From: Streptomyces sp. 1331.2
GTDB taxonomy: Bacteria; Actinomycetota; Actinomycetes; Streptomycetales; Streptomycetaceae
DNA: 64,000 nucleotides
Direction: 5' to 3'
Assembly (NCBI RefSeq): GCF_900199205.1
Contig: NZ_OBMJ01000001.1
Location: 5,015,001-5,079,000, forward strand
Shown here: one piece after another, positions 47,203 through 55,809 of the stretch
Position numbering within the stretch: the stretch's first letter is position 1
Layout of the letters: each line of letters starts with the position of its first letter
Translations under genes and position numbers: made by a program
The notes under the pieces: generated by a model
What the model was told of the DNA's origin: nothing
The model's database searches: none
The model's input: only the letters and a program-made list of their open reading frames with translations

Positions 47203-47689
47203 GCGCCGACGGGTCGCTTCCTGGCACATGCCGCAGGCAGCAGCTGTCAAGCCTGGCAGCTGATCTTCGGCCAAATCGGACGGCCCGTCGGTAGACCGGA
47301 CCAGCGGCTTCCGTTACCCGCCTCCGACCGCTTCCCGGCCGCTCAGCGCGGCCCCGCCGACGATTCGTCAGGGCGGCTCGACTATCGTCCCGGTCGGCGG
47401 AAACTCGTCTCGCATCGCAGGATATCGGCGTTGGGCTGACTGTCAGACCTTTACGCAATCGGCACGGTCGACCACACTGAGTCCGGGCGGGACTGTTCAG
47501 GATTCGGGGGATAGGGGGCGTCACGTGCGGCACGACAGACAGCGGTCGACCGTGGGCTCCCTCACCGGCGGTGTGTCGGACGGTCCGCGATTCCGCCTCG
47601 GGACCGTCGGACAGACAGGCCGGGGTCCGGCTTTCGCTGGTGTCGCCGGGTGGTGGCACCCCGCTATGAAAACGAGGAAGTGAGTCCGG
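47203..47689. other. 487-bp region with no confident gene
   Basis: Contains an inverted CAGCTG...CAGCTG stretch (47241-47262) and a possible 52-codon frame from GTG 47525 to 47683 (MRHDRQRSTVGSLTGG...) ending 6 bases before the next gene. I do not call it. Confidence 0.4.
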
Positions 47690-47887
47690 GTGGCACTCTC
47701 CGTCTCCGCGCTGGTCCTGTTCGCGATCCTGAGCATCATCTTCATCCGCAACAAGCAGATGAAGATCCCGCACGCGATCGTCGCCGCCCTGTTCGGCTTC
47801 ATGCTGCACGAGACCACGGTCGCGACCTCGATCAACTCCCTGCTGGCCAACCTCGCGCACAGCATCTCCAGCATCACCGGCGGGTAG
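47690..47887 (+). CDS. Small membrane protein (65 aa), conserved in streptomycetes
   Basis: A 65-residue protein from GTG 47690 with two hydrophobic stretches: SVSALVLFAILSIIFIRNKQ and HAIVAALFGFMLH, then TSINSLLANLAHSISSITGG. AGGAAG is about 10 bases upstream of the GTG. Similar small two-segment membrane proteins occur throughout streptomycetes; no function is known to me. It is convergent with a DUF6348-type gene with only 10 bases between stops. Confidence 0.75.
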   Translation: MALSVSALVLFAILSIIFIRNKQMKIPHAIVAALFGFMLHETTVATSINSLLANLAHSISSITGG

Positions 47888-47897
47888 CCGGACCTCC

Positions 47898-48692
47898 TCA
47901 CCGGCCGGCCCGTCTGGCCTCCCGCCAGCGGGCGAACAGACCCCGGGGGCGCACCGCCGCCGGGGCCGCCTGGGCGCGCATCGGTGCGGGTGCCACGCCA
48001 CCCGCCGGTGCGGCCTGCTCGGGCGCGGTCCGCTCGGTCGTCAACAGGACGAACAGCCGCGCCCAGCACAGCCGTTCACCCCGCGGCCAGTCCAGCGCGC
48101 GCAGCGCCGCGGAGGCCGCCTCCGAGACTTCGCCGCCCACCCGGACCTCGGCGACGTCGTCCCCCGCCTTCCCGCCCAGGAAGAGCTTCACCCCGACCGG
48201 GCCGGGCCCGGTCAGTTCCGAGCGCAGCGCGGGCGCCAGCGCCGGCAGCACCCGGTTCTCGGCGAGCCATCCCGCCAGGTGCTCGTTGCCGAAGCCGAAC
48301 ACCGCCGCCGGCCCCTGCACCGCGTGCCAGCCCGGGAGTTCGGGCACGTCCGGGCGGTCGGCGCGCAGCCCGTACCCCTCGGCCAGCTCGACCAGCACCG
48401 AGGCGGTGGTGGTCGCCCACATCTTGACCGCGTTGGCGAGCTTCTCCTCCTCGGTCTTGCCGAGGCCGGCCGCGCAGTCCCACACCACCGGGGCGTCCGC
48501 GCGGCCGAGTTGGAGCACGAAGCCGAGGTCCACGTGCCCGGTGCCGTCGTCCCCGGGGTGCTCGCGCACCGCGACCGCCGTGGTGCCGGGGCCGCGCACG
48601 ACCTCGCCGTCGGGGCGGAAGACCTGGCCCAGTCGCGCCATCTCCCGGACCACACAGCGCTGTATGACGGCCAGTCGCTCCTGCGGACGCAC
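47898..48692 (-). CDS. DUF6348-type conserved protein
   Basis: Cytosolic protein of 264 residues, MRPQERLAVIQRCVVREMARLG then VLQLGRADAPVVWDCAAGLGKTEEEKLANAVKMWATTTASV and a C-terminal basic tail (GLFARWREARRAGR). GTG 48692 has GGAGGAG 6 bases upstream. The family is annotated as DUF6348 and has no known role. The GLGKTEEEK phrase is not a P-loop (lacks GxxxxGK). Confidence 0.72.
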   Translation of the reverse strand: MRPQERLAVIQRCVVREMARLGQVFRPDGEVVRGPGTTAVAVREHPGDDGTGHVDLGFVLQLGRADAPVVWDCAAGLGKTEEEKLANAVKMWATTTASVLVELAEGYGLRADRPDVPELPGWHAVQGPAAVFGFGNEHLAGWLAENRVLPALAPALRSELTGPGPVGVKLFLGGKAGDDVAEVRVGGEVSEAASAALRALDWPRGERLCWARLFVLLTTERTAPEQAAPAGGVAPAPMRAQAAPAAVRPRGLFARWREARRAGR

Positions 48693-48882
48693 CGGGACTC
48701 CTCCACCTCGGGAGCGCGGCGGCTGAGCTCACGCTCGAACTGCGCTCGAACGCCGCCGAGGCTATCGGCCCGGGAGGCAACCGGGAAACCGTCCGGACGC
48801 CCGGGCCCTCCGGTCGCGGAATTGTCTGCAATGCCCCACTTTGGGCAGCGGAACCCGCACGCCGTCCGCCCGGAGGGCCCGC

Positions 48883-49452
48883 ATGCCCCGCACCACCGCC
48901 CCGCCCGCCCCGACGCCCCTGCCCGCACCCCCGCCGCTGGTCCACCCGGACGGCTGCGGCCTGGTCGCCGAGATCGAGGCGTACCTCGCCTCCCTGCCCG
49001 CCCCCGCGCCGTACGCCCATCCGTACGCCCATCCGTCCGTCCACCCGTACGGCAGCACCCCGCAGCCCTGGCACACCGGCCACCCGCTGCCCCGGGCCAC
49101 CCTGCTCGACCGGGTGCTGCGCCGCCCCGCCCGCCCCGTCCCGGTCAGCGCGGCCGGCCACCTCAGGCTCGCCTCCCGCTACATCGGCGCCCACGGCTGG
49201 CTGCAGGGCGCGATGTGGGACGAGGCGGGCCGGGTCTGCCTGCTCGGTGCCCAGGCCGCCGTGCTGGCGTACGGCTACGGCACCCCGGCCACCGTCCGCA
49301 CGGCCCGGGTCCAGCTGATGGAGGTGCTGCACGCCACCGGCCGCCCGGCGCACTCCCCGGACGAGTTCAACGACCGCCCCACCACCCGGGAGGGCGACGT
49401 CCACCAACTGCTCGACCGGGCCGCCGCCCGGGCCGCCCGCCTCGGGCTCTGA
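48883..49452 (+). CDS. DUF6197-type conserved protein
   Basis: A 189-residue protein with a Pro-rich N-terminus containing HP repeats (YAHPYAHPSVHPY) and a C-terminal helical domain RLASRYIGAHGWLQGAMWDEAGRVCLLGAQ, then FNDRPTTREGDVHQLLDRAAARA. The domain matches the small actinobacterial family DUF6197. CGGAGG precedes ATG 48883. Function unknown. Confidence 0.75.
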   Translation: MPRTTAPPAPTPLPAPPPLVHPDGCGLVAEIEAYLASLPAPAPYAHPYAHPSVHPYGSTPQPWHTGHPLPRATLLDRVLRRPARPVPVSAAGHLRLASRYIGAHGWLQGAMWDEAGRVCLLGAQAAVLAYGYGTPATVRTARVQLMEVLHATGRPAHSPDEFNDRPTTREGDVHQLLDRAAARAARLGL

Positions 49453-49490
49453 TCCGCGGGCTGCCCGCCGGGCGGATCCCGGGAACGCAA

Positions 49491-49525
49491 CCGGCCCCGG
49501 TGTGCGGACTGCACACCGGGGCCGG
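49491..49525. terminator. Bidirectional terminator near tRNA-Gly
   Basis: 15-bp perfect inverted repeat (49491-49505 and 49511-49525, loop GGACT). It serves the DUF6197 gene (+) and the tRNA-Gly (-). Confidence 0.85.
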
Positions 49526-49531
49526 ACGAAG

Positions 49532-49602
49532 AGCGGGCGACGAGAATCGAACTCGCGTGACTAGTTTGGAAGACTAGGGCTCTACCATTGAGCTACGCCC
49601 GC
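49532..49602 (-). tRNA. tRNA-Gly (anticodon TCC)
   Basis: Reverse complement folds as a 71-nt tRNA: acceptor GCGGGCG / CGCCCGC, D arm TAGCTCAATGGTAGAGC, anticodon arm CTAGTC-TTCC-AAACTAG with TCC, and T arm GCGAGTTCGATTCTCGT. CCA is not encoded. Discriminator base T. Confidence 0.94.
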
Positions 49603-49803
49603 GCGACCCCCCGACCGGTACCGGCCGGAAGTTCGGGGAACAGCGTACCTGGTCCGGCGCCCGCCGTGCACACCGCATTCCGCACGGCATTCCGCGCACC
49701 CCCGCACAGCGCCGTGCAGACCGTCGCGCACGCCCCCGCACGCCCGGGTGGAAATAGTCGGCGAGCCGAACAGGCCTGCCGTGTACGCTTCCTCTCGGCA
49801 CCA

Positions 49804-49877
49804 CGGGGTGTGGCGCAGTTTGGTAGCGCGTCCGCTTTGGGAGCGGAAGGCCGTCGGTTCGAATCCGGCCACCCCGA
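49804..49877 (+). tRNA. tRNA-Pro (anticodon TGG)
   Basis: 74-nt tRNA: acceptor CGGGGTG / CACCCCG, D arm TGGCGCAGTTTGGTAGCGC, anticodon stem TCCGC / GCGGA with TGG in the loop, T arm GTCGGTTCGAATCCGGC. CCA not encoded; discriminator A. Confidence 0.95.
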
Positions 49878-50170
49878 CAGTGCGGCAGGGTCTCGCCCAC
49901 CGGGGCGGGGCCCTGTTCTGTTCGGGCGGTACGGTGGCGCCTGGCGTCCGCCTTTCGTGGTACCGGTAGGATGGGGCGCTGGCGGTAGTCCCTGTGGCGT
50001 CAACCCAGGTCAACCGCACGAGGGCGAGGAGTCAAGCTCACCGTCCACCCCCACGGGAGATGCAGCTCCAACCGCCCATCGCCCGTCTCGTCCGACCCAC
50101 TCGTACGGCTCCGGCCGTACGGCGGGGACGGGCGGAGACAACCTGACCGCAAGCCATAGGAGACCAAACC

Positions 50171-51559
50171 GTGAAGAGCGCCGTCGAGACTCTGAACCCG
50201 ACCCGGGTTCGACTCACCGTCGAGGTGCCCTTCGAGGAGCTCAAGCCCAGCCTCGACGCGGCGTACAAGAAGATCAACCAGCAGGTCACGGTTCCGGGCT
50301 TCCGCAAGGGCAAGATCCCGGCTCGCGTCATCGACCAGCGTTTCGGCCGTGGCGCCGTGCTGGAGGAGGCCGTCAACGACGCCCTGCCGCGCTTCTACAC
50401 GCAGGCCGTCGACGAGGGCAAGATCGAGGTCCTCGGCCAGCCCGACATCACCAACATCGAGGGTGTCGAGAAGATCGCCGAGGGCGGTGACCTGAAGTTC
50501 ACCGCCGAGGTGGACATCCGCCCGGAGATCACCCTGCCGGAGTTCTCCTCCATCGAGGTGACCGTCGACCCGATCGCCGTCTCCGACGAGGACATCGAGA
50601 AGTCGCTGGAGCAGCTGCGCGAGCGCTTCTCGTCGGTCAAGGACGTCGAGCGCGCCGCGGCCGCCGGCGACATCGTGGTCGTGGACCTGGTCGCCAAGGT
50701 CGACGGCGAGGTGCCGGAGGACGGCACCGCGACCGGCGTGAGCTACGAGATCGGCTCGGGCCGCCTGATCGACGGCATCGACGAGGCCGTCGTCGGCCTG
50801 TCCGCCGGCGAGGAGAAGACCTTCGAGACCGAGCTCAAGGGTGGCACCCAGGCGGGCAAGACCTCCGAGGTCACCGTCACCGTCACCGCCGTCCAGGAGA
50901 AGGAGCTGCCGGAGCTGGACGACGAGTTCGCCCAGCTGGCCAGCGAGTTCGACACCCTGGAGGAGCTGCGCGCCGACTCCCGCAAGCGCCTGGAGCGCAT
51001 GAAGGAGTACGACCAGGCCACCCAGGCCCAGGAGAAGGTGCTGGACGCGCTGCTCGCGCTGGTCGAGATCGAGTACCCCGAGAAGCTGCTCGCGGACGAG
51101 ATCCAGACCCGCAAGCACAACGTCGAGCACCACCAGCTGGAGCCGATGGGCCTGAACCTCGACACCTACCTGGAGACCCAGGGCAAGACCCGCGAGGAGT
51201 GGGACGCGGAGATCGAGGAGCAGGCGAAGAAGGGCATCAAGACCCAGTTCGTCCTGGACCAGATCGTCGCCGACGAGGAGCTGGGTGTTAACCAGGAGGA
51301 GCTGACCGAGCACCTCATCCGCCGCGCCGCCGGCTCGGGCCTCACCCCGGACCAGTTCGCGCAGCAGGTCGTCCAGGGTGGCCAGGTGCCGCTGCTGGTC
51401 GGCGAGGTCGCCCGCGGCAAGGCGCTGGCCACCGTGGTCGAGGCCGCCAAGGTCGTCGACACCGAGGGCAACGAGATCAACTTCGACGACGAGGACGAGA
51501 CGGCCGAGACCGTCGAGGCCGCCGCCGAGGAGAGCGCCGAGGAGAAGACCGAGGCCTGA
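50171..51559 (+). CDS. tig: Trigger factor, ribosome-associated chaperone/PPIase
   Basis: Folds nascent chains at the ribosome exit. 462 residues. The ribosome-binding loop lies in VPGFRKGKIPARVID (GFRxGKxP). The FKBP-type PPIase domain is ERAAAAGDIVVVDLVAKVDGE to YEIGSGRLIDGIDEAVVGL, and the C-terminal helical arms follow, ending in an acidic tail (DDEDETAETVEAAAEE). GTG 50171 has AGGAG about 8 bases before. clpP1-clpP2-clpX follow, the conserved bacterial quality-control order. Confidence 0.97.
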   Translation: MKSAVETLNPTRVRLTVEVPFEELKPSLDAAYKKINQQVTVPGFRKGKIPARVIDQRFGRGAVLEEAVNDALPRFYTQAVDEGKIEVLGQPDITNIEGVEKIAEGGDLKFTAEVDIRPEITLPEFSSIEVTVDPIAVSDEDIEKSLEQLRERFSSVKDVERAAAAGDIVVVDLVAKVDGEVPEDGTATGVSYEIGSGRLIDGIDEAVVGLSAGEEKTFETELKGGTQAGKTSEVTVTVTAVQEKELPELDDEFAQLASEFDTLEELRADSRKRLERMKEYDQATQAQEKVLDALLALVEIEYPEKLLADEIQTRKHNVEHHQLEPMGLNLDTYLETQGKTREEWDAEIEEQAKKGIKTQFVLDQIVADEELGVNQEELTEHLIRRAAGSGLTPDQFAQQVVQGGQVPLLVGEVARGKALATVVEAAKVVDTEGNEINFDDEDETAETVEAAAEESAEEKTEA

Positions 51560-51583
51560 GCCCCGGCAGCCCCCTGAGGCACG

Positions 51584-51622
51584 CAGCGGGCCCGGACGCC
51601 GACAAGGTGTCCGGGCCCGCTG
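51584..51622 (+). terminator. tig terminator hairpin
   Basis: Stem of about 17 pairs including one G-T (51584-51600 with 51606-51622, loop GACAA), 25 bases after the tig stop. Confidence 0.8.
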
Positions 51623-51652
51623 TCTTCCCGCCCGAGGGCCCGCCGCGACCCT

Positions 51653-51667
51653 GCGCTCACAGCGAAC
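51653..51667 (-). promoter_or_regulatory. ClgR-like site upstream of clpP1
   Basis: On the minus strand GTTCGCTGTGAGCGC, close to the ClgR consensus GTTCGCY-N5-GCG but with four bases in the spacer. ClgR activates clpP1P2 in streptomycetes. TTAGGG near 51704 may be part of the -10. Confidence 0.4.
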
Positions 51668-51807
51668 AGTTCTGCGTGAGGGATTCTGCGGCCCGGCCTG
51701 CGCGTTAGGGTCCTTGGACAGCAACAATCACGACGTGATACCCGGAAGCTGTGCGACACCGTGACGGCCGTGGAGCGACCGTCCAAATCGACTGAGCAGG
51801 TGGCTAA

Positions 51808-52449
51808 GTGACGTTCCCGCAGATGCAGATGCCTGGCCCGATGGCGCCGCACGCCGCCGCTGGTGACGTGCTCGGCGGCCTTGGCGACCAGGTCTACAAC
51901 CGGCTGCTCAACGAGCGGATCATCTTCCTCGGCCAGCAGGTCGACGACGACATCGCCAACAAGATCACCGCGCAGCTGCTGCTGCTGGCCGCGGACCCGG
52001 ACAAGGACATCTTCCTCTACATCAACTCCCCGGGCGGCTCGATCTCGGCCGGCATGGCGATCTACGACACCATGCAGTACATCAAGAACGACGTCGTCAC
52101 CATCGCGATGGGCATGGCCGCCTCGATGGGCCAGTTCCTGCTGACCGCGGGTGCCCCCGGCAAGCGCTTCTCGCTGCCGAACTCGACGATCCTGATGCAC
52201 CAGCCCTCCGCGGGCCTGGGCGGCTCCGCCACCGACATCCGCATCCAGGCGGAGCAGCTGCTCCGCACCAAGAAGCGGATGTCCGAGCTGATCGCGCACC
52301 ACAGCGGCCAGTCCTTCGAGCAGATCACCGCCGACTCCGACCGCGACCGCTGGTTCACCCCGGAGGAGGCCCTGGAGTACGGCCTGATCGACGCGATCAT
52401 GCACAGCGCCGCGGACGTCCCCGGCGGCGGCGGCACGGGCGCTGCCTGA
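51808..52449 (+). CDS. clpP1: ATP-dependent Clp protease proteolytic subunit (ClpP1)
   Basis: Serine peptidase of 213 residues. Catalytic triad: Ser in GMAASMGQFLL, His in LMHQPSAGLGG, Asp in DSDRDRWFTPEEALEYGLID. It forms tetradecamers with ClpP2 and receives substrates from ClpX/ClpC. GTG 51808 with GCAGGTGG upstream. clpP2 follows after 55 bases, forming an operon. ClpP1 and ClpP2 proteins here share clear similarity along their length. Confidence 0.97.
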   Translation: MTFPQMQMPGPMAPHAAAGDVLGGLGDQVYNRLLNERIIFLGQQVDDDIANKITAQLLLLAADPDKDIFLYINSPGGSISAGMAIYDTMQYIKNDVVTIAMGMAASMGQFLLTAGAPGKRFSLPNSTILMHQPSAGLGGSATDIRIQAEQLLRTKKRMSELIAHHSGQSFEQITADSDRDRWFTPEEALEYGLIDAIMHSAADVPGGGGTGAA

Positions 52450-52504
52450 GCCTCGGCCCGGCCCGCGAGACCACAGCCACAACGCCCCGGAGGACAAGAA
52501 CCCC

Positions 52505-53167
52505 ATGAACATCCCCAGCCTGTCGGCCGCCAAGGCCCGCGTCGAGGACATGCGTGCCGAGGGCCGCTACATCGTCCCGCGCTTCGTGGAGCGCACCACG
52601 CAGGGCATCCGCGAGTACGACCCGTACGCCAAGCTGTTCGAGGAGCGCATCATCTTCCTCGGCTCGCAGGTGGACGACGTCTCGGCGAACGACATCATGG
52701 CGCAGCTGCTGTGCCTGGAGTCGATGGACCCGGACCGCGAGATCCAGATGTACATCAACTCGCCCGGCGGCTCGTTCACGGCCCTGACGGCCATCTACGA
52801 CACCATGCAGTACGTCAAGCCGGACATCACCACGGTGTGCATGGGCCAGGCGGCCTCCGCCGCGGCCGTGCTGCTCGCCGCCGGCACCCCCGGCAAGCGG
52901 ATGGCGCTGCCGAACGCCCGGATCCTGATCCACCAGCCGTACACCGAGACCGGCCGCGGCCAGGTGTCCGACCTGGAGATCCAGGCCAAGGAGATCTTCC
53001 GGATGCGCGAGCAGCTGGAGGAGATGCTGTCCAAGCACTCCAACAAGTCGGCGGAGCAGGTGCGCGAGGACATCGAGCGCGACAAGATCCTCACCGCCGA
53101 GGAGGCCGTCGAGTACGGCCTGGTCGACCAGATCATCTCCACCCGCAAGACCTCGCTGACCTCCTGA
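52505..53167 (+). CDS. clpP2: ATP-dependent Clp protease proteolytic subunit (ClpP2)
   Basis: Second ClpP, 220 residues, with triad Ser in MGQAASAAAVLLAAG, His in LIHQPYTETGRG, and Asp in DIERDKILTAEEAVEYGLVD. The N-terminus (residues 1-35) is the processed propeptide region typical of actinobacterial ClpP2. GGAGGACAAGAACCCC precedes ATG 52505. Confidence 0.97.
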   Translation: MNIPSLSAAKARVEDMRAEGRYIVPRFVERTTQGIREYDPYAKLFEERIIFLGSQVDDVSANDIMAQLLCLESMDPDREIQMYINSPGGSFTALTAIYDTMQYVKPDITTVCMGQAASAAAVLLAAGTPGKRMALPNARILIHQPYTETGRGQVSDLEIQAKEIFRMREQLEEMLSKHSNKSAEQVREDIERDKILTAEEAVEYGLVDQIISTRKTSLTS

Positions 53168-53212
53168 GGTCGGCTCCCTCCCCGTCCGTCCAGCGGGTCC
53201 GGGAGGCCCCAT

Positions 53213-53252
53213 CGGGGCGGGACGGCGCACCCCTGGTGCGCGTCCCGCCCCG
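53213..53252 (+). terminator. clpP1P2 operon terminator hairpin
   Basis: 12-bp outer stem (53213-53224 with 53241-53252), one bulged G, then 6-bp inner stem (53226-53231 with 53235-53240) and loop CCT. Confidence 0.75.
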
Positions 53253-53449
53253 GCCCATCGGCGGGCCCGCGCACGGCATCTGTTCGGTATCAATTCGCCC
53301 AGGGCGTAGGGCAGACCCGGCGAAGAGGACGGAATCACGGGCCCGGCAGAGTACCGTCGGATAGCGAGACCGAGCGCCGTCGGCGTTGACGGTCCACAGC
53401 ACCAGGCCCCGGAACCCCTGCGGGGCCCCTGGCGAAGGGGAAGCACCTC

Positions 53450-54739
<1,290 letters not shown>

Positions 54740-54751
54740 CCCGACGCAGCA

Positions 54752-54793
54752 CGAAGGGGCCCCGTACCGGACATCCGGTACGGGGCCCCTTCG
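54752..54793. terminator. Bidirectional terminator clpX / PYG-repeat protein
   Basis: 19-bp perfect inverted repeat (54752-54770 and 54775-54793, loop ACAT) between convergent genes. Confidence 0.9.
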
Positions 54794-54806
54794 CGTACGG
54801 CGGGCG

Positions 54807-55616
54807 CTACTTGGCGACCACCATCGCGTCGCGGATCGCCCGGGTCCTGGCGGCCGCCTGGTCCGCGCTGAGCGCCGGGCCGCTGCTGCCGCTCGTGCTG
54901 ATCTTGCTGAAGGTGACCCGGCCGGTGGTGGACTTGTCCGCCCACACGCAGACCGTCGGGCCGGGCTTGCCGAGCATGGTCGTCGTGCCGCAGGTGAGCT
55001 TCGCCGAGGAGCTGTGCGAGTCCTGCGCCGGGAAGTCGGTCATCGACACGGACAGGCTGCCGCTGTCCTTCTTGGAGTCCTCGATGATCTGCGCGGGGTC
55101 GTTGAGGTTCCCGTAGACGCCGACCACCGAGAAGGTGTCCAGCGCGTCCGAACCCTTGCTGTAGCTGGCCACCAGGACCTGCAGGTCCGTGCCGAACTTC
55201 GCCGCGTCCGGCTTGCTCATGTCGGCGGCCTGCTCCTTCGCCGACTTCTGCACGTAGCCGTCCGGCAGCGACTGCGGGGCGGTGATCTTGTACGTGCCGC
55301 CCTGGTCGCTGCCGCCGAGGAACTTCCACGCGGCGAAGCCGCCGCCGCCCAGCACCAGCGCGCCGATCACCAGGCCGATCACCAGGCCGCCCTTGCCCTT
55401 CTTCGGCGGCGGGGCCACCGGGTAACCGGGCTGGCCGTACGGCGCCTGCGGCGGCACGCCGTACGGCTGCTGGGGCGCGCCGTAGGGCTGCTGCTGCGGG
55501 TAGCCGTACGGGGGCTGCGGGGCGCCGTAGGGCTGCTGCGGAGGCTGGCCGTACTGCGGCTGGCCGCCGTAAGGCTGCGGCTGTCCCTGCGGATACTGCT
55601 GTCCCTGGCCGTACAT
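54807..55616 (-). CDS. PYG-repeat membrane-anchored extracellular protein
   Basis: A 269-residue protein. The cytosolic N-terminus is Pro/Gln/Tyr-rich with repeats of (Q)PYG (residues 8-75, APQQPYGVPPQAPYG). A membrane helix (GGLVIGLVIGALVLGGGGFAAWKF) follows a basic KKGKGG stretch, then a 160-residue extracellular domain (YKITAPQSLPDGYVQKS, AAKFGTDLQVLVASYSKG, VVGVYGNLNDP). Such layouts are common in actinobacterial cell-surface proteins of unknown role. ATG 55616 is taken since the upstream frame is low complexity without a clear start. Confidence 0.75.
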   Translation of the reverse strand: MYGQGQQYPQGQPQPYGGQPQYGQPPQQPYGAPQPPYGYPQQQPYGAPQQPYGVPPQAPYGQPGYPVAPPPKKGKGGLVIGLVIGALVLGGGGFAAWKFLGGSDQGGTYKITAPQSLPDGYVQKSAKEQAADMSKPDAAKFGTDLQVLVASYSKGSDALDTFSVVGVYGNLNDPAQIIEDSKKDSGSLSVSMTDFPAQDSHSSSAKLTCGTTTMLGKPGPTVCVWADKSTTGRVTFSKISTSGSSGPALSADQAAARTRAIRDAMVVAK

Positions 55617-55809
55617 CTGCGTCTGTGCTCCCCCGCCGCACCCGCGGCCTGTCGTGGTGTGGAGTCGTTCCGTGCCCGCCCGGTACCGACCGGACGAGTG
55701 CCCGGGCACGGTACCGCACGGCGCCCGCCGCGGGCCCGTACGGGCGTGTCGGGTCCGCCCACCGAAAGCGGTTCGTAACCCGGGCCCGCGGTTACGTAAA
55801 CTGTGCGTC

